A DNA stretch of 64,000 bases from CANHBY01 sp046342195 (GTDB lineage Bacteria; Pseudomonadota; Gammaproteobacteria; Burkholderiales; Burkholderiaceae_C), in the NCBI GenBank assembly GCA_046342195.1, contig JBKDQE010000038.1, positions 112,284 through 176,283 on the forward strand, read 5' to 3'. Made by a program: the position numbers and the translations under genes. Position 1 is the first letter of the stretch. Each line of letters starts with the position of its first letter. Shown here one piece after another: positions 18,044 through 26,965 of the stretch. The notes below the pieces were generated by a model. It searched no databases, had not been told where the DNA came from, and was given only the letters and a program-made list of their open reading frames with translations.

Positions 18044-19801
18044 TCATCGGGGCCGTCGCGGGTGATGGGCCACTTCAAAATTGCTGCCTCGAAGCGACAG
18101 GTTGGGGTTGTAGGCGGGGTCCCACTCGAGTTGATGGCCCCAGACGCGCTTCATGTAAGCCACCTCTTTGCGGAATCGACCTGCATTTTGGGGGGCGGAG
18201 TCACTGCCTCGGGTTGCGGACTCATGGTGAATCAGCTTGGCAAAAGGGGTGATCACGTTTCTCAGCCCCCGCTGTTGCACCCTCAAGCAAAAATCAACAT
18301 CATTGTAGGCCACTGCGAGATCGTCCTCGTTGAGGCCCCCAAGTTGCTCATAAAGCTCCCGGCGGACCATCAAACAGGCCCCTGTGACCACGCTCACGGC
18401 ATGCAGCAAAATAGCGCGGTTGAAATGCCCAGGCGCGTCACCCGGCATTTTCACATGCACATGCGTGGCCACACCACAGATGCCCGTGACCAAACCCACA
18501 TGCTGAATGCCGCCATCGGGGTAGTAAAGCTTGGCCCCGACACAGCCGATTTCAGGGCGAATGGCCAAGGCCACCATTTCACGCAGCCACCCCGATTCAC
18601 TAAACTCGGTATCGTTGTTCAGCAGGAGTAAAAGATCTCCTTGGGCATGGCGAGCAGCGCGGTTATTGAGTGCAGAAAAATTGAAAGGGCCGTCATCGCG
18701 CAGAACTTTCACCCGGGGGTCTTGCTCTAAAGAGGTGAATGCTGCCAAGGCCTCAGGGTCATCAGAGCCATTGTCAACCAGCCAAATCTCATAATGAGGG
18801 TAATCCGTGATGGCCATCAGCGAACGAATGCAGCGCTTGAAAAGGTGGTGCGCGTTTCGGGTTGGAATGATGATGCTCACCTTGGGAAAGGGCTCAACCA
18901 TCGGAAACTCTATTTGCACGCCCAGGTTGCCCTGAATCAGGTGGGCTTGAGCCCCTGGATGGTGACGGTTCAAGTGGGCCTGCACCACGGAAAGCTCCCT
19001 GGGTGACGACAGCCTGTGTGACAGCCACTTTTCTGCCTGGCTTCCGGTATGAACCCCTTCGCACTTGACATGGTGCAAAATTTGCGGAATATGATGAATT
19101 TCATGTCTTGCCAGACGCGCCGTCAACTCCAGCACCAGGGCGTATCGTTGCCCGGTATCATTGTGAGCCTCTGGCCAGCCGCCCTGCTGCAAAACATCCC
19201 GGTGAACATAAAACTGGTTCCCGATGTAATTCCATGAAAGCAGCATTTCGGGGTTCAGGTCGGGCTTGAAATGGGGCACGCAGCGCAGATCATCGGCCAG
19301 CATGTGATCATGATCAGAGTACATCAAGCGTGCCTGCGGGTGGAGGTCGGCCTGGTGAAGCACCGTGGCCAATGCGCCCGGGGCCGGAATGCTCCTGACA
19401 TCCATGAACGCCACCCATTCATGGCCCGCATCATGCGCAAAAAGCGGCGATGACGCCTCCAGGGCGGCCTCGGTCATCCAACGAACACGGCGGCCAAGTG
19501 GGGCCACCTGTGACTGCAATTGTTTGAGCCTTTCCGGGGCCACACACGAGTCTGTCAGAAAATAGGCCAACCAGTTTTGTTGAGACTGCGCCAACAAACT
19601 CAACACCCACTGTTGAAGGCTTTGAGAATCGGCGTCACGGGTATCCACCAGCAGCATGATCGTTTGAGGATGGGCTGTGGCGATGGGATAGTGAAGCCAT
19701 TCTTGTTTGAGCCACGCTCGATAGCTCTCCCGCACTCGCTGGCGTTTGCGCGCATACAGGCGCCTTCGGTTCCAGTCATTGATGAATTTGATGAGGGGCA
19801 T
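18044..19801 (-). CDS. Glycosyltransferase family 2 protein (rhamnosyltransferase-like)
   Basis: About 585 residues. The C-terminal half is a GT-A fold: FPKVSIIIPTRNAHHLFKRC, EIWLVDNGSDD, a nucleotide-sugar block LLLLNNDTEF (with Asp), GACLMVRRELYEQLGG and YNDVDFCLRV. The N-terminal half looks like a degenerate second glycosyltransferase domain (MLLVDTRDADSQSLQQW, WVAFMDVRSIPAPGAL). It directly follows the TolC-type gene of the S-layer export operon, so it may glycosylate the S-layer protein or make the polysaccharide that anchors it; that is inference. I start at MPLIKFINDWNRRR; the frame is open further, to a TTG overlapping the TolC stop. Confidence 0.85.
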   Translation of the reverse strand: MPLIKFINDWNRRRLYARKRQRVRESYRAWLKQEWLHYPIATAHPQTIMLLVDTRDADSQSLQQWVLSLLAQSQQNWLAYFLTDSCVAPERLKQLQSQVAPLGRRVRWMTEAALEASSPLFAHDAGHEWVAFMDVRSIPAPGALATVLHQADLHPQARLMYSDHDHMLADDLRCVPHFKPDLNPEMLLSWNYIGNQFYVHRDVLQQGGWPEAHNDTGQRYALVLELTARLARHEIHHIPQILHHVKCEGVHTGSQAEKWLSHRLSSPRELSVVQAHLNRHHPGAQAHLIQGNLGVQIEFPMVEPFPKVSIIIPTRNAHHLFKRCIRSLMAITDYPHYEIWLVDNGSDDPEALAAFTSLEQDPRVKVLRDDGPFNFSALNNRAARHAQGDLLLLLNNDTEFSESGWLREMVALAIRPEIGCVGAKLYYPDGGIQHVGLVTGICGVATHVHVKMPGDAPGHFNRAILLHAVSVVTGACLMVRRELYEQLGGLNEDDLAVAYNDVDFCLRVQQRGLRNVITPFAKLIHHESATRGSDSAPQNAGRFRKEVAYMKRVWGHQLEWDPAYNPNLSLRGSNFEVAHHPRRPR

Positions 19802-19917
19802 TTCACTGCATCTGGGGGCTGAAAACACCAGCCCGGAGAAGTCCAAAAAAGGCGACCCAAGAAAAGCCTGAAGGCCAAGGCCGGGGCGGCCAGAGGCTCT
19901 TGGGCCCTGGCCGCTTG

Positions 19918-21303
19918 TCAATGAGGCGTAGCGGTCAAGGCTTGCTCGATTTGCATGATGGCCTCTTGCGGAGGATCTCCCGCCAGCACCCGCAGGCGAA
20001 AGCCCGCCATGAGTGTTTGTGCTCGCGCAATGGACAACTCGCGTTGCACTTGCAATACCTGCTGCTCAGCGTTCAACACATCAAGAACCGTGCGAACCCC
20101 GGCTTTGCGAGACATCACATTGGACCGCACCATTTCATGGGCGGACACCAAAGCCTGCTCCAAGGCTTGCACCTTCTGGCGGCCTTGCAAAACACCCCGA
20201 TGATCTTTGTGAAGCCTGAGGGAAAGATCCAGCTTGAGATTTTCGAGGGCTTCTTCTGCGCGCAGGCGATCGGCCAGAGCTTGCCTGACCTGGGCATTGA
20301 CACCCCCCCCCTGATACAAAGGCACGGTCAGTTGCAAGCCGTAGGACTTGTTCACATAACGGGTGTTCAAGCGTGTGATGTTGTCGTTGCCGGTGTCAGA
20401 CCACTGGGCCACGGCATCGAGCGTGGGGGCATGGCCGGCGCGGGCCTTTTGGACTTCGCGCTGAGAAACCTCAAGGCGCGCCTGGAGCGATAAAATTTCC
20501 GGGTTGCCTTGCAGGGCGCGTTCTTCCCACCACTCCAGAGGCTGCAGGGGTGATTGCGCTTGAGCCCAAGCGGCAGGGTCAAGCGGGGCCAGCATCAGCA
20601 GCGGGTTGGGCGCCACGTTCATCAGTGTGGCCAACTGCCGGCGGTTGTATTCCAGCGTTTGTTCTGCTTCAAGCAAACTGGCCTGGGTCATGTCGAGGCG
20701 GGTACGGGCTTCGTCGATGTCGGTGCGGGTTCCTGAGCCGGCCTGGAAGGCTTGAGTGGCCCCTTCCAGAGCCGCACGCAGCTGCTTTTGCTGAGCCTGC
20801 ACCCAACCCCATTGATCTTGAGCCACCAAAACATCCAGATAAGCTCCGCTGACCTTCACCGCCAAATCGCCTGTGTCACGCTGATAGTTGGCCTCTGCAT
20901 CCCGAACCTGGGCTTTGCTTTGGTCCAGGCCCAACCAGCGCGACACATTCAAAACAGGCTGCCGAATACTGAGGGTTTTGTTGTAGCTGTAATATTCGGT
21001 GTTGGTTTTGGAGGGCTGGCCAAAGATGTTTTCTGCCGTTGTATCAAGGTCATTTTGGTTGCGCCCGAAAGACATCTGGGCCTGCGGCAACAGGCCGGAT
21101 CGGGCCAAGGGCACTCGCTCACGGTTGGCTTCCAGAATTGCTCTGGAAGCACGCAGCCCAGGGTTGGCCTGCAGGGCCTGCTCATAGGCCTGATGGGGGC
21201 GCAATACCGGCCCGGCCGGGGCATTTTGAGCCCAGGCCAAACCAGAATAAAAAGTACAGGCCGCTCCAAGGGCCGCCACGTTGATCAAAATACTGCGCAT
21301 CAT
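19918..21303 (-). CDS. TolC-family outer membrane protein of the type I secretion system
   Basis: 461 residues with a signal peptide (cleaved near GLAWAQ). Two outer-membrane-efflux repeats of long helices are seen: QANPGLRASRAILEANRE in the first half and GNPEILSLQARLEVSQREV in the second. It forms the outer-membrane channel of the tripartite exporter. The start overlaps the stop of the HlyD-type gene as ATGA. Together with the neighbours it makes a complete type I export machine for the S-layer protein encoded upstream. Confidence 0.92.
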   Translation of the reverse strand: MMRSILINVAALGAACTFYSGLAWAQNAPAGPVLRPHQAYEQALQANPGLRASRAILEANRERVPLARSGLLPQAQMSFGRNQNDLDTTAENIFGQPSKTNTEYYSYNKTLSIRQPVLNVSRWLGLDQSKAQVRDAEANYQRDTGDLAVKVSGAYLDVLVAQDQWGWVQAQQKQLRAALEGATQAFQAGSGTRTDIDEARTRLDMTQASLLEAEQTLEYNRRQLATLMNVAPNPLLMLAPLDPAAWAQAQSPLQPLEWWEERALQGNPEILSLQARLEVSQREVQKARAGHAPTLDAVAQWSDTGNDNITRLNTRYVNKSYGLQLTVPLYQGGGVNAQVRQALADRLRAEEALENLKLDLSLRLHKDHRGVLQGRQKVQALEQALVSAHEMVRSNVMSRKAGVRTVLDVLNAEQQVLQVQRELSIARAQTLMAGFRLRVLAGDPPQEAIMQIEQALTATPH

Positions 21304-22679
21304 TCCTCCTTCATGGCGCCTGCAAGCCGCTTGGTCAGCGGGTGCAACCAGTACGTTAACAGCGAACGTTCCCCCGTCACGATCACAACCTCCACCGGCA
21401 TACCGGGTTGTAACTGCCGGGCACCCAGAGTGCGAAGCCCCTCCGGGGTCAAGGCAAGGCGGGCCAGATAATACGGGGCCTGTGGCATTTGAGGGTCAGT
21501 CAATAAATCACCGGAAACCGACACCACACGGGCGGGCACCACCAACTGCGGAGAATGAGCAAAGGTATTGAAACGGGCCTTGGCCACCAAACCCGACTGA
21601 ACTTTATCAATCAGGTGTGCAGGCACCCGGGTTTCCAGGAGCAAGTCTTGGTCATCGGGCACAATCTCCATGAGCTTCTGCCCTGACTGCACCACCGCCC
21701 CCTCACTTTGAACCGTCAGGCCCACCACCTGACCGGCCGCTGGCGCACGAATTTCGATACGTTTGAGGTCGGCTTGCTGGGCCTTGAAGCGCTCTGCTTC
21801 GGTTTGAAGCTCGCGCGAAACATCCACCAACTGAGTTTCGACTTCTTTGGCATATTCAGAACGGCGAGATTGCAAACGCAAGGTCAACTCGGCCACAGAG
21901 CGGCCTGCGCGGATGATCTGGCCCGCAAGATCAGCCAGGCCCGCTTGCACTTCAGAGGCATGACGCTCCATTTCCATTTGTCGGGTACGTGGAGCGTAGC
22001 CTTCGCGCACCAAATCAGTCAGACCTGTCAACTCTTCGCGCAACAGCCCCAGTTGCTGTTCTCTTTGAACCTGGATGGCCCGGGCCGATTCTTGCTGGGC
22101 CTTGGCTCCGGCGATGGCCTCTTCATAGCTTGCCAGTTCAGACTGCAAGGCTTGACGCCGGGTTTGAAACAAGGAGCGTTGCACCTGAAGCTGCTGGGCC
22201 AAAGCCGGGTCTTGACTGGCCGCTTCCAGAACTTGGGGGTCGAATATGAGTTTCGACTGACCCATTTGCTCTGCCAACAAGCGTGTTCGGGTAGCGTTCA
22301 AACCCAGGTAGCGCTGGCGAACCGACTCAAAATTGGCCCGCGCACTGGCTTCATCAAGCCGCATCAAGACTTGATCGGCCTGAACATGCTGGCCCTCGCG
22401 CACCAGCACATCCTTGACGATGCCTCCACTGGGGTGCTGAACCGCCTTGCGCTTGGTGTCAATGGCCACCATGCCGTGGGTGGGCACACCTTCGTCGAGG
22501 GGGGCCAGGGAAGCCCACAAACCAAAGCCTCCCAAGCCCACGGCCAGAGCCACAAAACCCTTGCGCATGATGGCGCGGGTATCTCGCGCCGCTTTTAACG
22601 CCAAGGCTTGCTCGGCCTGCTGGTCTAAAACTTCCTGCGCGGTGACGGAGTGCGCAGGTTTTTCAATGATCGCATTCAT
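21300..22679 (-). CDS. HlyD-family membrane-fusion protein of the type I secretion system
   Basis: 459 residues: a short cytoplasmic start, one membrane segment (about 38-60, GFVALAVGLGGFGLWASLAP) and a lipoyl-like half (GGIVKDVLVREGQHVQADQ). A long coiled coil (about 130-290) follows, then the second lipoyl half (EIRAPAAGQVVGLTVQSEGA) and a C-terminal beta region. It is the periplasmic adaptor linking the inner-membrane ABC exporter to the TolC-like channel. It starts 24 bases after the second ABC gene and overlaps the next gene by four bases. Confidence 0.93.
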   Translation of the reverse strand: MNAIIEKPAHSVTAQEVLDQQAEQALALKAARDTRAIMRKGFVALAVGLGGFGLWASLAPLDEGVPTHGMVAIDTKRKAVQHPSGGIVKDVLVREGQHVQADQVLMRLDEASARANFESVRQRYLGLNATRTRLLAEQMGQSKLIFDPQVLEAASQDPALAQQLQVQRSLFQTRRQALQSELASYEEAIAGAKAQQESARAIQVQREQQLGLLREELTGLTDLVREGYAPRTRQMEMERHASEVQAGLADLAGQIIRAGRSVAELTLRLQSRRSEYAKEVETQLVDVSRELQTEAERFKAQQADLKRIEIRAPAAGQVVGLTVQSEGAVVQSGQKLMEIVPDDQDLLLETRVPAHLIDKVQSGLVAKARFNTFAHSPQLVVPARVVSVSGDLLTDPQMPQAPYYLARLALTPEGLRTLGARQLQPGMPVEVVIVTGERSLLTYWLHPLTKRLAGAMKEE

Positions 22680-22703
22680 TTTGTGGATCCTTTGGTATCG
22701 GTT

Positions 22704-24422
22704 TCATGCGAATTGCTTGGCAGGGGCTCTTGGGGCTTGGGCAGGGGCTTGAAGCTGAGTCAGCACGTGCTCTTTCGGGCCCTCAGCGCGCACCCGCCCA
22801 GCCTCCAGCATCAAGAGACGGTCTGCCACGTCAAGCAAGGCCGGGCGATGGGTGATCAAGAGCACGGTACACCCTCGTTGACGGGCAGCAATCACGGCGG
22901 CATGCAAGGCCTTCTCACCCTCTTCATCGAGGAAGGCATTTGGCTCATCGAGCACCAATACTTTGGGCTCACCATACAAGGCGCGGGCCAATCCGATGCG
23001 CTGGCGCTGGCCTCCCGAAAGGAACCCCCCTCCTGGGCCGATGGGCGTTTCATAGCCTTGGGGCAAACGCAAAATCATATCGTGCAAACCAGCGCTGATC
23101 GCCGCCTTCACCACCAGCGAGCCATCCACCTCACCCAATCGGGCAATGTTTTGCGCCACGCTTCCCTCAAAGAGTTCGACCTCTTGGGGTAAGTACCCTA
23201 CCCAAGGCCCCAGGGCCTCAGGGTCCCAGCGCTCAATCGATTGGCCATCCAGCAAAACCCGTCCGGCTGAAGGTGGCCAAATACCCAACAGGGCCCGCGC
23301 CAGCGATGATTTCCCTGAACCCGAGGCGCCCAGCACCACGGTGATGCTCCCCGGTAAAGCATGGAAGGAAACCGCAGACAAGATTGGATCAGGGCGATTC
23401 GGCGCAGTCAGAGTCAAATGGAGAATTTGCAGCTCGCCATGCACCATCGGCACAGACCAGCGCCCGCGTGAAGACGGCACGTTCAACAATTCCCGCAAGC
23501 GGCCCCAAGCGGCCCGACAGGCCAGCCAAGAAGGCCAGAGGGACACGAGGCTGTCAATTGGAGCCAGTGCCTTGCCCATCAGGACATTACCAGCAATCAT
23601 GGCCCCCGGGCTGATTTCACCGCGAATCACCAACCAAGCCCCCACCGCCAAACTGGCCGACTGCTGCACATAACGCACAAACTTGCTGATGGCTTCCGTT
23701 CGACCTGTTTGAAACTGAGCCTGAGTTGAAGCACACAGCGCAGCCTGGTGGCGCTGCTCCCAGCGCTGGTACAGGGGCTTCAACATGCCCATCGGCCAGA
23801 TGACATCCATATTGCGCAGTTTGGCCTGCAAAAAATAGTCGGCCTGACTGCTGGCCTGCGCCGATGCTTGCTGTACCCGGCTGGCCTCACGATGCCCCCA
23901 CCAAGCCAAAGACGCCTGAATGACACCAAAGACAAGCGCTGTCACACCCAGCCAAGGGTGCAACATGGCCAACACCAAAATATAAATCGGCGTCCAGGGG
24001 GCATCAAAAAACGCATAGACCCCGTTGCCTGTGATGAACTGCCGAACCATCATGAGGTCTGCATCGCCCCGCGATCCGGTGTCGCCAGACTCCAAACGGC
24101 GTTGCACCGAGGCCTCAAACACCCGGGCACCCAAGGCCTGATCAAAGCGTAAACCACTGCGCACCAACAACCGCGCCCTGAACCCATCGGCCAACGCCAT
24201 GATCCCGTAAAGGAAAAGAGCCAAGAGCGAAACCGCCAACAGAGTGAGCTCACTGCGACTCAGCATGACCCGGTCATAGACCTGCAACATATAGAGGGTT
24301 GGTGTGAGCATCATGAGATTGACCACCAGGCTGAATGCTGCCACGGCCAACAACTCAGCCCGCATGGCCCACATGACCTCTCCCATGGGTGCCCCTGAAC
24401 GACGCCACCATTGTGTCATCAT
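22704..24422 (-). CDS. Type I secretion ABC transporter (membrane and ATPase), second of two
   Basis: 572 residues of PrtD/RsaD type, without a peptidase domain. An N-terminal membrane domain (FSLVVNLMMLTPTLYMLQVYDRV, about 30-310) is followed by an ATPase with Walker A GASGSGKSS, signature LSGGQRQRIGLARA and Walker B VLVLDEPNAFLDEE. It overlaps the first ABC gene as ATGA. The two proteins have the same layout but different sequences, so a heterodimeric exporter is likely. Confidence 0.93.
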   Translation of the reverse strand: MMTQWWRRSGAPMGEVMWAMRAELLAVAAFSLVVNLMMLTPTLYMLQVYDRVMLSRSELTLLAVSLLALFLYGIMALADGFRARLLVRSGLRFDQALGARVFEASVQRRLESGDTGSRGDADLMMVRQFITGNGVYAFFDAPWTPIYILVLAMLHPWLGVTALVFGVIQASLAWWGHREASRVQQASAQASSQADYFLQAKLRNMDVIWPMGMLKPLYQRWEQRHQAALCASTQAQFQTGRTEAISKFVRYVQQSASLAVGAWLVIRGEISPGAMIAGNVLMGKALAPIDSLVSLWPSWLACRAAWGRLRELLNVPSSRGRWSVPMVHGELQILHLTLTAPNRPDPILSAVSFHALPGSITVVLGASGSGKSSLARALLGIWPPSAGRVLLDGQSIERWDPEALGPWVGYLPQEVELFEGSVAQNIARLGEVDGSLVVKAAISAGLHDMILRLPQGYETPIGPGGGFLSGGQRQRIGLARALYGEPKVLVLDEPNAFLDEEGEKALHAAVIAARQRGCTVLLITHRPALLDVADRLLMLEAGRVRAEGPKEHVLTQLQAPAQAPRAPAKQFA

Positions 24423-26131
24423 GCTTTTGCTCCTTCTTGTTGCGCCACCCGAGGCTGGCCACCACGCAAGGTTTGCAAGACCTCCGCCGTGCTTCCAAAC
24501 AACTGCTGGCGGCCTTCGGCCAGCAACACAATACGATCGGCCACCGCCAAAACACTGGTGCGGTGGGTCATGACCACGATCGTGGTGCCCTGAGCCTTGA
24601 GGGTTTTCAGGGTTTGAATCAAGGCAGCATCGCCGGCTTCATCCAGGCTGGCATTGGGTTCATCGAGCACCAACAATTTCGGTTTGCCGTATACGGCCCG
24701 GGCCAGGCCCACACGCTGCCGCTGCCCTCCCGACAACACCCGCCCCTCAGGCCCCACAGGGGTGTCATAGCCCTGTGGCAACTCAGACACCAAGGGCTGC
24801 AAACCCACCAGCGCCACGGCGTCTTGCAAGGCTTGGTCATCTGCCTTGCCAAACCGGGCGATATTTTCACCGAGGGTGCCCTCGATCAAGTCAACCCCTT
24901 GGGGAAGGTATCCGAGGTAAGGCCCCAATTGAGCCAGATCCCAGCTACGTAAATCGGCCCCATCCAGACGAACCACACCGCTGGCAGGTGCCGTCAAGCC
25001 AACCAACGTTCGAGCCAGTGTGGTTTTGCCCGAAGCCGATGGCCCAATCACGCCCAGCACCTCACCCGCCTTCAAAGAAAAATTCACACCCTGCAAAATC
25101 AGGGCTTGCTGGCCAGGGGCCGCCACATTCACACCCTCAACACGCAAATGGCCTTCAGGGTCAGGCAGTGGCATCGGGGGTTTTCTGGGCGGCTGGCTTT
25201 CCAGCAACTGACGCAGGCGCATCCAGGCTTGCAGGGTGCCTTGAACAGCCCCCCATTGCTGCACGAACTGTACCCAAGGTTGCAATAATTTACCCCCCAA
25301 AATGGAAGAAATAATCAGCATGACATCACCCCCATTGAGCGTGCCTTGAATTAAAAGCCAAGCCGACAAACCCAACAACACAGAGCCCATGAGCTGCTGC
25401 AACAATTTGGCCCCCACACCCAGGCCAGCCGCAATATCCGAAGCCCGCGCCTGGGTGCCAAGAAAGGTTCTTTGGCGCAGTAACCAATGGCGGCGCACGG
25501 CACCCACCATGCCCATGGCCTGCATCACTTGAACATTGCGCAAAGAGGCCTCGGCATATTGTTGAGCCGCTTGGGTTTGCTGCTGAGCCTCCTGCATCAA
25601 AGGGCGCACCCAATGCTGAACCGCCCAAGCCACGATGGTTTGCAACACCCCGCCCACCAAGGCCGCCACGGCCAACCAAGGGTTGATGAGAGCGAGAAAG
25701 AACAGGCATAACAGCGACATCGGGGCATCCATGACCGCTGTGAGCGCCGGGTTATGCAGGGCCTCTCTGAGGGAGCGAATATCTTGCATGGCCGTGAGGC
25801 CCCCCGGTGCACGAACCAGCAGCGCACGGGTCATCGCGTCGTACACCCGCTCTTGCAAGACCTCTTGAAGCCGAAGCCCGAGGCTCCAGAGCACCCTTGA
25901 GCGAATTTTTTCAAGAACTTCCATCAAGGCATAACAGGCCACCGCCAACACAGACAGCATGGCCAAGGTCTTGAGGCTTTGACTGTTGACCACCCGATCA
26001 TAGACCTCCATCATGTAGGCTGAGGGCATAAAGGCCAAAATGCCAATCACGAGCGTTATCCCGGCAACAGGGCCTACCCCGTCGCGCAATTCCAAAACGC
26101 GAGTCAACAGCTCGCTGCGTGGTTTATTCAT
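24419..26131 (-). CDS. Type I secretion ABC transporter (membrane and ATPase), first of two
   Basis: 570 residues, PrtD/RsaD type. The membrane domain includes GILAFMPSAYMMEVYDRVV, and the ATPase has Walker A GPSASGKTT, signature LSGGQRQRVGLARA and Walker B LLVLDEPNASLDE. I start at MNKPRSELL, where ATG overlaps the stop of the TnpB-like gene as ATGA; the frame extends 15 residues further upstream inside that gene without support. The enzyme drives export of proteins with an uncleaved C-terminal signal, here presumably the S-layer protein. Confidence 0.93.
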   Translation of the reverse strand: MNKPRSELLTRVLELRDGVGPVAGITLVIGILAFMPSAYMMEVYDRVVNSQSLKTLAMLSVLAVACYALMEVLEKIRSRVLWSLGLRLQEVLQERVYDAMTRALLVRAPGGLTAMQDIRSLREALHNPALTAVMDAPMSLLCLFFLALINPWLAVAALVGGVLQTIVAWAVQHWVRPLMQEAQQQTQAAQQYAEASLRNVQVMQAMGMVGAVRRHWLLRQRTFLGTQARASDIAAGLGVGAKLLQQLMGSVLLGLSAWLLIQGTLNGGDVMLIISSILGGKLLQPWVQFVQQWGAVQGTLQAWMRLRQLLESQPPRKPPMPLPDPEGHLRVEGVNVAAPGQQALILQGVNFSLKAGEVLGVIGPSASGKTTLARTLVGLTAPASGVVRLDGADLRSWDLAQLGPYLGYLPQGVDLIEGTLGENIARFGKADDQALQDAVALVGLQPLVSELPQGYDTPVGPEGRVLSGGQRQRVGLARAVYGKPKLLVLDEPNASLDEAGDAALIQTLKTLKAQGTTIVVMTHRTSVLAVADRIVLLAEGRQQLFGSTAEVLQTLRGGQPRVAQQEGAKA

Positions 26132-26856
26132 GGCCTCTCGGCTCCTTGTTGGTCGATGCTCACATGGGGAGGCCACAGGGCACTCCAGGCCAAGCCGCGT
26201 TCATTCTCTGGCTGGGAAAATAAAGGGTTCAGATCAGGGTCTGTCACGGCCTCCTCCCTCCCCGGCTCAGCGCCATGGCCTTGCCCGGCCGCATCCCATT
26301 TGAAGGTCAAGGTGAAGCGATCTTCCTCCCTCGATTCAAGCACCACCTCCAAGAGCCGCACCCCTTGCAAGGCGGAGCGGGTTTCAGGCTGCAAGGCCGC
26401 TTCAAAGCGAATGCGGCCCTCCAGAGTGTAAAGAGACAAGCCGTCTTCGCGCAGGCTCAAAGTATGCCGATCAAAATAAACCGGCCCATTGGCAGCAAAC
26501 CTCAAAAGCGGCAGCCCACCCGGCCCCAGGCGAGACACATGCAACGGGCTTGAAGGATGCTGAAAAACCAAGCGCGCTGCTTTAGACACCGCATAAATGA
26601 CATTGCACACCATTTGCGAACCCAACCGCGGAAACTCAGCCCTTAACCGCTTGTAGTGCAAATGATGCAGCGCCACCCGCCCCCAGACCCGTGAGCGTGA
26701 CACCTCGGGGGCCAAGGTATTGCAGACCTGGGCAAACTGCGCTTGCAGTTCTTTCAGCAAATTCACCTGCACCGGCGTGGCAACGAGTGCGAGGCAAGCA
26801 TTTTTCTCCATGTGTGAACGCGACAGATCCGTTAACCCAGAAACTCGAGTGTTCAT
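26128..26856 (-). CDS. TnpB-like protein lacking the RuvC nuclease domain, first gene of the S-layer export operon
   Basis: 242 residues. Residues about 18-190 match, by my recall of the family, the N-terminal wedge/recognition half of IS605/IS607 TnpB: TPVQVNLLKELQAQFAQVCN, a helical stretch RVALHHLHYKRLRAEF, LGSQMVCNVIYAVSKAA, then VYFDRHTLSLRE, LSLYTLEGRIRF and RLLEVVLESREEDRFTLTF. The protein then stops short of where RuvC-I (DxG) would begin, and the last 50 residues are unrelated and low-complexity. It therefore cannot be a nuclease. The stop overlaps the start of the first ABC gene as ATGA, so it is translated with the exporter. No TnpA, transposon end or guide-RNA scaffold was recognised. 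It could be a repurposed nucleic-acid-binding regulator of the S-layer locus. Alternative start: MEKNACLAL at 26811. Confidence 0.68.
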   Translation of the reverse strand: MNTRVSGLTDLSRSHMEKNACLALVATPVQVNLLKELQAQFAQVCNTLAPEVSRSRVWGRVALHHLHYKRLRAEFPRLGSQMVCNVIYAVSKAARLVFQHPSSPLHVSRLGPGGLPLLRFAANGPVYFDRHTLSLREDGLSLYTLEGRIRFEAALQPETRSALQGVRLLEVVLESREEDRFTLTFKWDAAGQGHGAEPGREEAVTDPDLNPLFSQPENERGLAWSALWPPHVSIDQQGAERP

Positions 26857-26873
26857 ATATGAAATTCATCGAC

Positions 26874-26902
26874 TAAAAAAACCCCCGGAGATGATCCGGG
26901 GG
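26874..26902 (-). terminator. Intrinsic terminator after the S-layer gene
   Basis: Arms CCCCCGGA and TCCGGGGG (eight base pairs) around a five-base loop, followed on the minus strand by a run of seven to eight T. It lies about 65 bases after the S-layer stop and just before the TnpB-like gene. It would let the surface protein be made in excess while part of the transcription reads into the export operon, as in other S-layer loci. Confidence 0.9.
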
Positions 26903-26965
26903 CTTCAATCGTGACCGACCTTCCGGGAGGGCCGGAAGTTTACAGCCTTAACACGAACTACTGCA

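Noticed and set aside
26128..26965. Guide-RNA scaffold or IS605/IS607 ends near the TnpB-like gene
   Set aside because: Searched by eye on both sides; the only structure is the S-layer terminator, and the 3' end of the gene runs straight into the ABC gene. No transposon ends or TnpA found.
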